A stretch of 64,000 bases of DNA from JALZUV01 sp963837025 (GCA_963837025.1 CAWILT010000001.1:1036793-1100792), one strand, 5' to 3'. Shown: positions 26,292 to 34,923, counted from the first letter of the stretch. A program made the numbers and translations. Notes: a model not told the origin generated them from the sequence alone.

Positions 26292-26963
26292 CTAATCGCG
26301 AATCGCGTATTTTGCTGTTATTACCATTTCTTCTTCGCGGGTATGATCAATAATTCTATCTTCAATAGCCGCAAGGATATTCTGCCCGCGCTCATGCGTA
26401 ACATGATTTTTTGCATCCGATACAAACTTTTTTAAACTACTTGTTACTGCAGCATATTCCGGTGATGTTTGCGCATCATCTGGGCCATTCTGAGCTAACG
26501 CTTTCACATGATTATCTTCTAATCGCTCCAAATTATTTACCAGATAATTGCTATCTTTAATAAAAGGATGCAGATTTTTCAAATCAACCAGCAACCCATT
26601 TGCTAAATCTTTGCTCCACGCCATCACCTCACGGCCTTTTTCATCTGCCGTGCGATAAGGTTCATCGGTTAATAACTTTACGCCTTGATTTTGCAAATAA
26701 GTGATAAGTTCATCTTGGCGATTTGGCTTTATATTTAATGTAATAGTAATACTCGATTTATCTGCGGCATAAACATCGGCGATTTGATCAAACAAATTTT
26801 GTGACGAATTTACTTGTTTAAGATTTTCAATGATTTCTTTAACACGCGATTTTTCAATGCCATTAAAGATCAATTGAAACCCTTTACGACCCTTGTCAAT
26901 TGAAGCTTCGCTTCGTCCTACGCTTGAGCCGAACAAGCCCCAAATATCGTCTAATGTACTCAT
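26292..26963 (-). CDS. Orphan helical protein
   Basis: 223 residues, unknown function, cytosolic. N-terminal half reads like an alpha/beta domain (ITITLNIKPNRQDELITYLQNQGVKLL); the C-terminal half is helical and ends in charged DHTREEEMVITAKY. ATG has AAAGGATAACAGC upstream, a fair Shine-Dalgarno. It lies between sucD and sucA together with a small downstream ORF. Confidence 0.65.
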   Translation of the reverse strand: MSTLDDIWGLFGSSVGRSEASIDKGRKGFQLIFNGIEKSRVKEIIENLKQVNSSQNLFDQIADVYAADKSSITITLNIKPNRQDELITYLQNQGVKLLTDEPYRTADEKGREVMAWSKDLANGLLVDLKNLHPFIKDSNYLVNNLERLEDNHVKALAQNGPDDAQTSPEYAAVTSSLKKFVSDAKNHVTHERGQNILAAIEDRIIDHTREEEMVITAKYAIRD

Positions 26964-27032
26964 GCTGTTATCCTTTGTTATTCACAAAAGATAGCAGCTG
27001 AATCTTAAATTAAGATTAACATAAAGTAAGAA

Positions 27033-27908
27033 TTATGCGGCGAGGAGTTCTTTCATCGCAATACCAATATGGGCTGGGCTTTCAGCCACTTTAATACCAG
27101 CAGATTGCATCGCTTCAATTTTGCTTTCTGCGCCGCCTTTGCCACCTGAAACAATCGCACCGGCATGCCCCATACGACGACCCGGAGGCGCTGTGCGGCC
27201 TGCAATAAAGCCAACAGTTGGCTTTTTAATTTTGTGATTTTTCAAAAATTCAGCCGCTTCTTCTTCAGCCGCGCCACCAATTTCGCCAATCATAACGAGG
27301 GCTTTTGTTTCATCATCATGTAAAAACATATCCAAAACATCAATAAATTCTGTGCCCTTAACGGGATCACCACCAATACCCACGCAGGTCGATTGGCCAA
27401 AGCCAGCAGCTGAGGTTTGTGCCACGGCTTCATAAGTTAACGTGCCAGAACGCGAAACAATGCCCACATTGCCACGTTTGTGAATATGCCCTGGCATAAT
27501 CCCAATTTTGCACGCATCCGGCGTAATGACGCCCGGACAGTTTGGGCCGATTAAGCGCGATTTACTGCCGGAGAGTGAGCGTTTCACTTCAACCATATCT
27601 AAAACAGGGATACCTTCTGTAATACAGATAATCAGTTCAATTTCTGCATCAATAGCCTCTAAAATCGCATCAGCGGCAAATTTTGGCGGCACATAAATTA
27701 CGCTGGCATTGGCATTCACTTTACGTTTCGCATCATAGACCGAGTCAAATACAGGCAAATCCAAATGCTTTTGGCCGCCCTTGCCCGGAGTCACACCGCC
27801 TACCATATTGGTGCCATAAGCAATCGCTTGCTCAGAATGATACGTACCTTCACGGCCTGTAAAGCCCTGACAAATAACTTTGGTATTTTTATCGACTAAA
27901 ATGGCCAT
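27033..27908 (-). CDS. sucD: Succinyl-CoA synthetase alpha subunit
   Basis: 291 residues. CoA-binding subunit that carries the phosphohistidine of succinyl-CoA ligase. MAILVDKNTKVICQGFTG is the normal N-terminus, PGKGG and RSGTLTYEA belong to the Rossmann and ligase domains, GPNCPG is present, and the active-site histidine is in RRMGHAGAIVSGG. The ATG at 27908 has AGGAGCT upstream; the longer frame to 27974 is not used. Its beta-subunit partner sucC is not adjacent, which is unusual. Confidence 0.96.
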   Translation of the reverse strand: MAILVDKNTKVICQGFTGREGTYHSEQAIAYGTNMVGGVTPGKGGQKHLDLPVFDSVYDAKRKVNANASVIYVPPKFAADAILEAIDAEIELIICITEGIPVLDMVEVKRSLSGSKSRLIGPNCPGVITPDACKIGIMPGHIHKRGNVGIVSRSGTLTYEAVAQTSAAGFGQSTCVGIGGDPVKGTEFIDVLDMFLHDDETKALVMIGEIGGAAEEEAAEFLKNHKIKKPTVGFIAGRTAPPGRRMGHAGAIVSGGKGGAESKIEAMQSAGIKVAESPAHIGIAMKELLAA

Positions 27909-28007
27909 GGGTTGAGCTCCTATGCTGCAGATGATTTTGTGTCCGAACCATAGAGGAGCCAATTCGCGCGTCAACCCCTAGCACGCTTGCAACCCTAATT
28001 TATCGCA

Positions 28008-28478
28008 TTAATTGCGTGCGCGTGCAGCAGTTGGGAATAAATCGCTTAAACCATCCAATAATGGTTTAAGATCAGGTTCGTTTGAATCGCAATTTACGGT
28101 GGCATAACGCGAGCTATCTTTGCCCACTAAATTGGAGATGATTGAACCAAAATCACGATTTGGCGTTTCTTCATTAAGCTCTAAAATATAATGCTTTTGC
28201 GTTCGCAACATAAACAGATTGCCACCTTTATAATCATTTATTTTATTTTCCAAAACACCTTCTTGCTTAGCAGTAACGTCCAAATTAATGCTATAAAACA
28301 ACGTGTTGATAGCATTGGAAAATTGGGGCTGTCCTTCAACATAAATAAATTTACGCTGCCTGCCATCGGGCATATTAAGTTCCACCACACCCCTAATGGA
28401 TTGCGCAACACTGCTAAATGCATAAGATATTTGCTTACTATTATTTTCAACAAATTGTTCAGATTTCAATTTTTCCAT
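28008..28478 (-). CDS. Orphan protein
   Basis: 156 residues, no recognised domain, no signal peptide. Segments such as KFIYVEGQPQFSNAINTLFYSINLDV and GGNLFMLRTQKHYILELNEE suggest an alpha/beta soluble protein. It stands between a terminator (28514-28544) and sucD on the same strand, and may be transcribed with sucD. Confidence 0.6.
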   Translation of the reverse strand: MEKLKSEQFVENNSKQISYAFSSVAQSIRGVVELNMPDGRQRKFIYVEGQPQFSNAINTLFYSINLDVTAKQEGVLENKINDYKGGNLFMLRTQKHYILELNEETPNRDFGSIISNLVGKDSSRYATVNCDSNEPDLKPLLDGLSDLFPTAARARN

Positions 28479-28513
28479 TTCTTAACACTATCACGAGATG
28501 GTTAATTAAAGAT

Positions 28514-28544
28514 AAAAAAAGGCCGAAATGCGAACATTTCGGCC
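28514..28544 (-). terminator. Perfect hairpin terminator downstream of the LysR gene
   Basis: 10-base perfect stem (28521-28530 with 28535-28544), 4-base loop, followed on the minus strand by seven T's. It lies about 175 bases beyond the LysR stop and shields the orphan gene starting at 28478. The interval 28545-28718 has no gene; two tiny ATG frames of 16 and 11 codons are not convincing. Confidence 0.85.
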
Positions 28545-28718
28545 AAGCTATAACAGGGAGGCTTTCACTGGAAAATTCCTCATGAAAGAATCTAACTAAA
28601 TAGATTGCCTGCCTTATAGGTACCTAAAGCAAATATGAACATCTCTAATTATGCAATTTACCTATGCTATAATTGCATGCATATTTGAAAATCTTTATGC
28701 AAAATTTATATGGCTAAT

Positions 28719-29630
28719 TTAAGCAGATTTAGGTTTGAATTCGCTCGCATCAGCAAATTTGCGTAAGAGAAAATCTCGAAAAACCATAATACGTTTCGAA
28801 TTTCGCAGTTCGGTGCCATAAACAAAATAAGCATCCAATGCAGGGCCTTTAATTTTAGGCAAAACAGGGCTTAAATCACGCGCATTGCGCACCATGTATT
28901 CGGGCAATCCCGCAATTCCCATGCCATGTTCTACCGCTTTTAAAATACCGAACAAGCTATTTACTTCTAAGCTGGAAACGAGTTTTTTATTGCCTTTTCC
29001 ACCTAATTTTAAAATCCAATCAATAGCAGAATAAGGCGCGCGAAACTCGCTGCCATAGGTTACCAACTGATGCTTACTCAAATCTTCAGGCTTTTGCGGC
29101 ACGCCATATTTGCGTAAATAATCATTTGAGGCATAGAGATCGTTATGAATGGTCGTAATTTTACGCTGCACCACATCCGGCGCGTTGGTCTCATGAATTT
29201 GAATAGCACAATCCGCCTCGCGCATGGCCACATTTACATCACTATCTTGCACATTTAGCGTCACCTTAATATCAGGGTAAAGCTGGTGAAATTCGGCTAA
29301 TTGCGGAATCAACCACATGGTGCCAATCGCCACAGGCGTTGCAACCACCAATGGCCCTTTAGGTCGCTCGCGGCTATCCATGAGGGCATTTTCAGTCGCG
29401 CGTAACGATTGCGCCATCGCTTCGGCAGTTTGAAATAGGATTTCGCCTTGCTCGGTTAAAATCAACCCTCGCGCATGACGGTGAAATAATGTCATGCCTA
29501 ATTGTTCCTCTAAACCGGAAACTTGACGACTAACCGCAGATTGACTTAAATTTAATGCATCGCCTGCGCGTGTAAGGCTTTCAGCTTGCGCCACCGCGTA
29601 AAATACCCGCAACTTATCCCAATCAAGCAT
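28719..29630 (-). CDS. LysR-family transcriptional regulator
   Basis: 303 residues. Winged helix-turn-helix at 1-60 (FYAVAQAESLTRAGDALNLSQSAVSRQVSGLEEQL), then a periplasmic-binding-protein-like inducer domain (GPLVVATPVAIGTMWLIPQL onward). LysR proteins act as tetramers on divergent promoters; the divergent neighbour here is an orphan gene starting at 29733, a possible target. The effector cannot be inferred. Confidence 0.92.
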   Translation of the reverse strand: MLDWDKLRVFYAVAQAESLTRAGDALNLSQSAVSRQVSGLEEQLGMTLFHRHARGLILTEQGEILFQTAEAMAQSLRATENALMDSRERPKGPLVVATPVAIGTMWLIPQLAEFHQLYPDIKVTLNVQDSDVNVAMREADCAIQIHETNAPDVVQRKITTIHNDLYASNDYLRKYGVPQKPEDLSKHQLVTYGSEFRAPYSAIDWILKLGGKGNKKLVSSLEVNSLFGILKAVEHGMGIAGLPEYMVRNARDLSPVLPKIKGPALDAYFVYGTELRNSKRIMVFRDFLLRKFADASEFKPKSA

Positions 29631-29732
29631 TATTCCTCACTTGCGTTATTTGCATAAATACATAACAACTTCATGCAATAAGCGCAAGATACTCGTCATT
29701 AAATGTTAATCTTTATATACTATTATAATAAC

Positions 29733-30566
29733 ATGGTATCGGATGTTAAATTGGTAAATGCTGGCTTCTATGATGATTTAGAAGCTAAAATGCAGCGTTA
29801 CACTCAACAAGATGGTGTGCCAACGGTGCGCGCCTACATTGCCGAAATGCGAAAAAAAGGTAACATCGATTTTTATAATAATCGCCCCGATGTAATGAGC
29901 CGAAGCGCCATTGAGGTACCCTTGCGCAGCGATGGCAGTATTTTGCACGAAATTCTACATCCTGCCTTACGGCTCGGCCACAGCCCGCTAGAGGAGATGT
30001 TTCTCATTAATGCCATGCTTGGACTTACCCATCACGAAGGACGCTTTCAACTCGAAGAATATGCCGATTACAATGATTTCTATCAGGATAAAATTGCTAA
30101 GAACGCCGATTTGGTTAGTGGCTACACACAAAAAGGCACAGAAGATAAATGGGCTCACGTTAGCCAAAAAGATGCCAGCGTTTATTTTGCCGCTGGTCTA
30201 TACCTGAAACAGAAACTTGCCGACTATCACCAGCAATTTACGCACGAACCTGACTATCTCATGGCCACCCGTTTTTGTGCTCATTACGCTAACCCAAAAA
30301 ATGATGCGCCCCCAAGCGCAACGCTTGCGCGCGAGTTGAAATCCAAAATAATAGGGGATGCACCCTATACGCTCATCACGCTAAGCCGAAACGAAATACG
30401 CGAAATTATGGCAGTAGCGACAGGGGTAAAACAACCTGAAAAAAGCGATTATCCACACCGCATGGCACCCATTAAAGCGGAGCTGGAAAAAACAGGGCTC
30501 TTTTACAATTTAGCCAATAAATTAAACATCAATCAAAGTTCGCCCGAATCGACATTATCGCGTTAG
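29733..30566 (+). CDS. Orphan protein divergent from the LysR gene
   Basis: 277 residues from MVSDVKLVNAG; an upstream TTG/ATG-like start at 29703 would add an AT-rich, tyrosine-rich leader that looks non-coding. No family recognised. Contains ILHEILHPALRLGHSPLEEM and LTHHEGRFQLEEY, with clustered histidines and acids that might bind metal, but no standard HExxH. Convergent with trxB, stops adjacent. Confidence 0.62.
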   Translation: MVSDVKLVNAGFYDDLEAKMQRYTQQDGVPTVRAYIAEMRKKGNIDFYNNRPDVMSRSAIEVPLRSDGSILHEILHPALRLGHSPLEEMFLINAMLGLTHHEGRFQLEEYADYNDFYQDKIAKNADLVSGYTQKGTEDKWAHVSQKDASVYFAAGLYLKQKLADYHQQFTHEPDYLMATRFCAHYANPKNDAPPSATLARELKSKIIGDAPYTLITLSRNEIREIMAVATGVKQPEKSDYPHRMAPIKAELEKTGLFYNLANKLNINQSSPESTLSR

Positions 30567-31526
30567 TTATGCGGCTTGGGAGTCGCTTTCATGCTCAGCC
30601 AAAAACTTTTCCGCTTCTAACGCTGCCATGCAGCCTGTGCCAGCAGCCGTAATGGCTTGGCGATAGGTGAAATCTTGCACATCGCCGCATGCATAAACGC
30701 CCGCAATGTTAGTGGCTGTACTGTCAGGCGCAGTGCGCAAATAGCCATTCTCATACATATCAAGCTGGTCTTTAAACATGCCCGTGTTGGGTACATGGCC
30801 AATCGCTACAAATGCACCTGTGACGTTAAGCGTCGATTCCTCGCCCGTTTTGGTGTTTTTCAAACGTAATCCAGTAAGCGATGGCGGATTATCATCGCCC
30901 AAAAACTCTTCCACTGCGCTATCCCAAATAATCTCAACATTCTTTTTAGCAAATAAACGCGTCTGCATAATTTTTTCCGCGCGCAATTCATCACGACGGT
31001 GAATAAGGGTAACTTTTTTGCAGATATTGGAAAGAAACAATGCTTCTTCCACCGCGCTGTTGCCACCACCAATTACTGCCACTTCTTGATTTTTGAAAAA
31101 GAAACCATCGCATGTCGCACAGGCCGAAACGCCAAAATTCTGGAACTTATATTCGCTTTCTAAACCAAGCCAGCGCGCTGATGCACCGGTGGCAATAATC
31201 AGCGCATCGCCGATATACACATCGCCACTATCGCCCTTTGCGGTAAAAGGCCGCTTGCTCATATCGCACTCAACAATGGTGTCGTGAATAATTTTCGTGC
31301 CTACATTTTCAGCCTGCTTTTCCATCTGCTGCATTAGCCACGGGCCCTCTACTGGATCAGCAAAGCCAGGGTAATTCTCGACATCGGTAGTGATGGTTAG
31401 CTGCCCACCCGGCTGCATACCATGCACCATAATAGGCGTATGCCCAGCTCTAGCGGCATAAATTGCCGCCGAGCAGCCCGCCGCGCCCGAACCAATAATT
31501 AAAACTGAGGTGTGATGTTTTGCCAT
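30567..31526 (-). CDS. trxB: Thioredoxin reductase
   Basis: 319 residues. FAD/NADPH flavoenzyme reducing thioredoxin. FAD site IGSGAAGCSAAIYAARAG, redox pair Cys136-Ala-Thr-Cys139 (CATCDG), NADPH site GGGNSAVEEALFL, and C-terminal FAD motif GVYACGDVQD. An ATG at 31532 just ahead is an alternative. It follows the peroxiredoxin gene after 52 bases that contain a hairpin, an apt pairing for peroxide defence. Confidence 0.96.
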   Translation of the reverse strand: MAKHHTSVLIIGSGAAGCSAAIYAARAGHTPIMVHGMQPGGQLTITTDVENYPGFADPVEGPWLMQQMEKQAENVGTKIIHDTIVECDMSKRPFTAKGDSGDVYIGDALIIATGASARWLGLESEYKFQNFGVSACATCDGFFFKNQEVAVIGGGNSAVEEALFLSNICKKVTLIHRRDELRAEKIMQTRLFAKKNVEIIWDSAVEEFLGDDNPPSLTGLRLKNTKTGEESTLNVTGAFVAIGHVPNTGMFKDQLDMYENGYLRTAPDSTATNIAGVYACGDVQDFTYRQAITAAGTGCMAALEAEKFLAEHESDSQAA

Positions 31527-31539
31527 AATCATTATAATG

Positions 31540-31570
31540 GGGGAGTTAGCGCATTAAAAACCAACTCCCC
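31540..31570 (-). other. Intercistronic hairpin between peroxiredoxin and trxB
   Basis: Perfect 8-base stem (31540-31547 with 31563-31570) with a 15-base loop, no T-run. It lies 13 bases before the trxB start and might act in mRNA stability or trxB translation. Confidence 0.45.
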
Positions 31571-31578
31571 AATTCCTT

Positions 31579-32181
31579 TTAAAGATTTCCTGCGAATTTT
31601 TTGAGGTAGCCAGCAACGCCGTCTTTATCGGCTTTCATGCCTTCATTGCCTCTATTCCAACCGGCTGGGCATACTTCGCCATGCTCGTTGTGGAACTGCA
31701 ACGCATCTACCATGCGAATGGCTTCATCCACATTGCGGCCAAGCGGCAAATCATTCACCACTTGATGGCGCACTACAAAATTCTCATCAATTAAAAAACT
31801 ACCGCGAAATGCTACTGCATCATTGACCAACACATCATAATCGCGAGCGATTTGCTTGGTTAAATCAGCCACGAGTGGATATTGCACTTGGCCAATTCCA
31901 CCATTATTTACTTCGGTATTTTTCCACGCGAGATGCGAGAAGTGCGAATCAACCGAAACGCCAACTACTTCGCAACTGCGGCTTTTAAATTCTTCCAAAC
32001 GGTTATGAAACGCAATAATTTCCGATGGGCAAACAAACGTAAAATCAAGTGGATAGAAGAACAAAACACCCATCTTGCCATCTAAATATTTTTTAAGATT
32101 AAATTCTTCATTAATTTCATTATTGGGCATTACAGCGGCTGCTGTAAAATTAGGGGCATTCTTACCAACTAAAACACTCAT
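31579..32181 (-). CDS. 2-Cys peroxiredoxin (AhpC/Prx1 type)
   Basis: 200 residues. Reduces H2O2 and organic peroxides with electrons from the thioredoxin system. Peroxidatic Cys51 in DFTFVCPSE, resolving Cys171 in GEVCPAGW, and the C-terminal YLKKF helix. GGAGAA before the ATG. Same strand and directly upstream of trxB, its likely reductant supply. Confidence 0.95.
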   Translation of the reverse strand: MSVLVGKNAPNFTAAAVMPNNEINEEFNLKKYLDGKMGVLFFYPLDFTFVCPSEIIAFHNRLEEFKSRSCEVVGVSVDSHFSHLAWKNTEVNNGGIGQVQYPLVADLTKQIARDYDVLVNDAVAFRGSFLIDENFVVRHQVVNDLPLGRNVDEAIRMVDALQFHNEHGEVCPAGWNRGNEGMKADKDGVAGYLKKFAGNL

Positions 32182-32490
32182 GTTATTTCTCCATTACATT
32201 ACGATGCCCTAGATGTAGTGCCACAGCCGTATTTGTCAATGAAAGCCACAAAAAAACTTTATTCTAAGCGCTATCTCTACATTTCAAATACTAGAATATT
32301 GTAAATAAATCTTAACACTTATTTAAACCTTACCCTGTTATAATACAAATATAAGCATTTGAAGGAAATTTGTTTAAAGTTTTTGCAATTAAATTTAATA
32401 ACGATTTAGTTCTATGGATTGATAACAAAGTAGTGAGTGCAGACTAAAGGCCTAGAAAATTGAATTTAAACGATAATTGAAAGAAATATT
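32182..32490. other. AT-rich intergenic region between divergent genes
   Basis: 309 bases without a gene, between the peroxiredoxin (minus) and an orphan gene (plus). It must hold both promoters. It is AT-rich with A/T runs; I see no strong palindrome, OxyR-type site or structured RNA that I could defend. Confidence 0.5.
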
Positions 32491-32982
32491 ATGTTCGCAC
32501 TATTTACCAAACTCATTGATTATTTTATGCCATCTGATGAAAGCAAATCGTCCGATAAATCGTTACAGAACAATATTTTAGAAGATGCAGAACAGATTGC
32601 TAAATTTAAAGGTAGCAACCTATTAGACGGCTTAACCACCCTCAGTGGAATTACTGAAAATTCTAAAACCGAAATTTGCGATGGAATAGACGTTCTGGCA
32701 GAAGAGAAACGAAATATTTATAATAAGATTGGCCAAATAGAGGCATATTCTACTGCTACAGCACTTACAAACATTGCTCTTGAACAAAACGGCTCACGTT
32801 ATTTACCCTATATTATGGCAAATAAAATGGAGCAAATGGCTTTTCCTCCCGTTGATTGTGAGGAATTAGCAGGTGCCAAGAAGATTTTACTTGAAGCTAT
32901 CAATGACAAAACACCAGAATATCATTTTAAAGAAGCCAGTGACAAACCTTTAGAAAATAAGCCCGTTGGTTTTCAACGCTAA
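32491..32982 (+). CDS. Orphan protein
   Basis: 163 residues, unknown function. Starts MFALFTKLIDYFMPSDESK, then a hydrophilic helical body (AEQIAKFKGSNLLDGLTTL, KKILLEAINDKTPEY). GAAAGAAAT lies before the ATG. Its stop overlaps that of the ELM1-like gene by four bases on the other strand. Confidence 0.6.
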   Translation: MFALFTKLIDYFMPSDESKSSDKSLQNNILEDAEQIAKFKGSNLLDGLTTLSGITENSKTEICDGIDVLAEEKRNIYNKIGQIEAYSTATALTNIALEQNGSRYLPYIMANKMEQMAFPPVDCEELAGAKKILLEAINDKTPEYHFKEASDKPLENKPVGFQR

Positions 32983-33983
32983 ATCAGCGTGCCATTGCGT
33001 TTGATAATTTCATCGGCTACGCGGGCGGCTTCGTCTAGCACATTTTTGGCCATGGCGTGGGGCTTCACACCTGCACTTAGTGGCTCGGCTAATTTGCGAT
33101 CAAATAATGCTTTATGAAAACGTTGCAGCTTGGGCGAAATTTGCCCGCCTCGTGGCAAATAAATATATACTGGTTTACCCACACTACATGCTTCGGCGCA
33201 CATGCTCATTGAGTCGCCGGTTACAATAATCACATCGGATAGTGCTAAAAACGCGCGATAGGGATTATCGGCACGACTCTGCCATATAAAAAATTCATGA
33301 TCAACCGATAGCGAAAGCCGTAAATAATCTAAACCGCGGGCATTAGTGCGCGGGCTGGTGGTTACCATCAGCGATGCAGGGTTGTGAACATCTTCGCCCA
33401 TTGATCGGGCTAGCTGGCTAGCCAAATGCCCTACTTCGTGAAAATCTTCATTCGTAAAACTGGCCGATTTTGAATCGCCACCCACCAGCACCGCAATGCG
33501 GGGTGTGGATAAATGCGATAGCTTATCGCGCCAATTATCTGCCGCCTCTTGCAACAATGTTGCATTTAATCCATGCACGGGGCCAACGGTAGGCAAAACA
33601 TTGGATCGTTTGGGGGGGCTATCATGTTCGGGCATGGCCACCAAATCAAAATGTTTGAGCGGGCTTTGCGGGTTCATTAAATAGACCGTAAAACAATCGG
33701 GATTTTTGCGTTTAATATAGCGTAAAAGCGGCGCGCAACGCCGTCCAGCGGCAATGGCAATATCGGGCCATGGCGCTTGCAGCTGTTCACGCGATTCTTT
33801 GGTTAAACGATAATGGCTGCTGCTAAGCACGCGGTTAGGCAAGCCCGCCAGCGCGGTAAATTGCAAATTCTTCTCGGTAAAATCATAGGGTAGCTTCTGC
33901 GCCACCCCCATTGATTGCGTGCGGTTACCCGGCCGCTCATCGGTCAATACCCAAACTTTTTTCTGTGCAGCAACATTCATCAT
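32979..33983 (-). CDS. ELM1-family (mitochondrial fission ELM1-like) protein
   Basis: 334 residues. Matches the bacterial ELM1-like family, alphaproteobacterial proteins resembling glycosyltransferases and often encoded near Kdo/lipid A genes. Typical segments: VWVLTDERPGNRTQSMGVA at the start, IAAGRRCAPLLRYIKRKN, VAVLVGGDSKSASF, and VTGDSMSMCAEACSVGKPVY. Biochemical activity is not established; proximity to waaA-lpxK suggests an envelope role. Confidence 0.85.
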   Translation of the reverse strand: MMNVAAQKKVWVLTDERPGNRTQSMGVAQKLPYDFTEKNLQFTALAGLPNRVLSSSHYRLTKESREQLQAPWPDIAIAAGRRCAPLLRYIKRKNPDCFTVYLMNPQSPLKHFDLVAMPEHDSPPKRSNVLPTVGPVHGLNATLLQEAADNWRDKLSHLSTPRIAVLVGGDSKSASFTNEDFHEVGHLASQLARSMGEDVHNPASLMVTTSPRTNARGLDYLRLSLSVDHEFFIWQSRADNPYRAFLALSDVIIVTGDSMSMCAEACSVGKPVYIYLPRGGQISPKLQRFHKALFDRKLAEPLSAGVKPHAMAKNVLDEAARVADEIIKRNGTLI

Positions 33984-34030
33984 CCCACGTTATGCCAGAT
34001 TACAAATGATGTAAAATAAAAGCATCGGTT

Positions 34031-34071
34031 AAAAAAGCAAAAGCCCACTCTCCTGCTGGAGAATGGGCTTT
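34031..34071 (-). terminator. Cassette A terminator
   Basis: AAAGCCCA (34040-34047) pairs with TGGGCTTT (34064-34071), continuing with TCTCC/GGAGA after one mismatch; loop TGCT. On the minus strand it is followed by TTTTGCTTTTTT. Nearly the same sequence ends cassette C. Confidence 0.9.
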
Positions 34072-34079
34072 GAGAAAAA

Positions 34080-34205
34080 TTATATATTATCTTCCACTGA
34101 ATTTTCAGACGGAAGATAAAAATATACACCAACTGCAAAGATGAGAGCAGCAATGGTGGTTGTGAAGAAGATTAAATCCTCTAAGGTGAAAACTAAATTT
34201 TCCAT
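34080..34205 (-). CDS. Cassette A: 41-residue membrane microprotein
   Basis: Starts MENLVFTLEDLIFFTTT and ends ENSVEDNI. A single hydrophobic helix (about residues 10-31) is flanked by acidic ends, predicting a small inner-membrane protein. It has no clear Shine-Dalgarno. The start MENLV parallels MDVLI and MEVLI of the other two cassettes, and the ORF fills the space between leader RNA and terminator exactly as they do, which is the main evidence it is real. Function unknown. Confidence 0.6.
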   Translation of the reverse strand: MENLVFTLEDLIFFTTTIAALIFAVGVYFYLPSENSVEDNI

Positions 34206-34222
34206 GGTCTATGATTTGTAAT

Positions 34223-34297
34223 AAAAAATATCACTCTACACTTAAGATTATAAGAATCAGTGATTGGCGTAAGCCAATAAAGTGTAGAAAAGTGACA
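34223..34297 (-). ncRNA. Cassette A structured leader RNA / attenuator
   Basis: Read on minus: outer helix 34291-34297 with 34229-34235; helix P1 CTACACTT (34236-34243 on plus) with 34280-34287; hairpin P2 ATTGGC/GCCAAT (34263-34268, 34273-34278); hairpin P3 GATT/AATC (34246-34249, 34255-34258); then six U's (34223-34228). The only imperfect outer pair is G-U in minus RNA. It ends like an intrinsic terminator 17 bases before the 41-residue ORF. Confidence 0.75.
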
Positions 34298-34341
34298 CAA
34301 AAGAACCATTTAAATATGACTAATTTCGCCTTATTTAGCCA

Positions 34342-34359
34342 ATGACAATTAGATGACAA
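34342..34359 (-). promoter_or_regulatory. Cassette A PHO-box-like repeat
   Basis: Minus strand TTGTCAT-CTAA-TTGTCAT, followed by TGG and CTAAATAA. 44 bases separate it from the leader RNA. Confidence 0.65.
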
Positions 34360-34365
34360 TGGCCT

Positions 34366-34406
34366 TAAAAAGCAAAGGCTCACCCTCCTAAAAGGAAGAT
34401 GAGCCT
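34366..34406 (-). terminator. Cassette B terminator
   Basis: AGGCTCA (34376-34382) pairs with TGAGCCT, with further imperfect pairs and an AAA-type loop; the minus strand continues TTTGCTTTTT. It sits between the cassette B stop and the cassette A box. Confidence 0.85.
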
Positions 34407-34420
34407 AAATTATCGATTAC

Positions 34421-34903
34421 TCACACACGGTTGCGCGTGAGAACATCCTCTAAAGCCATTTCTTTTGCAATAAGCTCGCAAAAGATTTTGTCTCTAGCCG
34501 GGTTTATCTCAAACCACCGCGCTTCTGCCCAAGCACTATACTGTTGCGAACTGGCAGCAGAATAGTTCGCGCTCGCTTGCATATGAGCGGCAGTTTTTGC
34601 AATCTCTTCGCCAATTTTTTCCCGCATGGGGTTAAGCTGGCTTTGAGTTTTTTCGAGCGCTTCTCTAGCTTGCGCTTTTGAGTAGCCTGAAAATTGCTTC
34701 TGCTCATCTCTGAGTTTATGAAGGGCGATTTTTCGGAGCGATTGGGCAATTTGAGCGTAGTTAGCATCAAACTGCTCGGGCTGCTCTGTTTTCGCATCAT
34801 CCGACGGCGGTTGGCGCTTTTGGCGATTGTTGCGCCATTTTAAAAGCAACCATGTGCTAAAGACTGGCACAAAGATGATTAAACTGATGATTAAGACATC
34901 CAT
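34421..34903 (-). CDS. Cassette B: membrane-anchored coiled-coil protein
   Basis: 160 residues from MDVLIISLIIF. One N-terminal membrane helix (about 3-22, VLIISLIIFVPVFSTWLLLKW) followed by a basic stop-transfer RNNRQKRQ and a long soluble helical domain with QAREALEKTQSQLNPMREKI and a conserved-looking tail (AWAEARWFEINPARDK). The ATG at 34903 is preferred over an upstream in-frame ATG at 35005, because the latter would translate the leader RNA. No Shine-Dalgarno; the ATG lies in a hairpin with 34917-34922. Function unknown. Confidence 0.72.
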   Translation of the reverse strand: MDVLIISLIIFVPVFSTWLLLKWRNNRQKRQPPSDDAKTEQPEQFDANYAQIAQSLRKIALHKLRDEQKQFSGYSKAQAREALEKTQSQLNPMREKIGEEIAKTAAHMQASANYSAASSQQYSAWAEARWFEINPARDKIFCELIAKEMALEDVLTRNRV

Positions 34904-34922
34904 GTTATGTATTTTTGGATGT
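34896..34922 (-). promoter_or_regulatory. Cassette B start-codon hairpin
   Basis: On the minus strand ACATCC (34917-34922), just after the U-tract, pairs with GGATGT (34896-34901), which contains the G of the ATG plus codon 2. Cassette C has an equivalent stem with changed but still paired bases. Confidence 0.5.
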
Positions 34923-34923
34923 G

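Noticed and set aside
28545..28718. 16- and 11-codon leader peptides in the LysR tail
   Set aside because: No ribosome sites, and they lie upstream of a terminator rather than of an attenuated operon.
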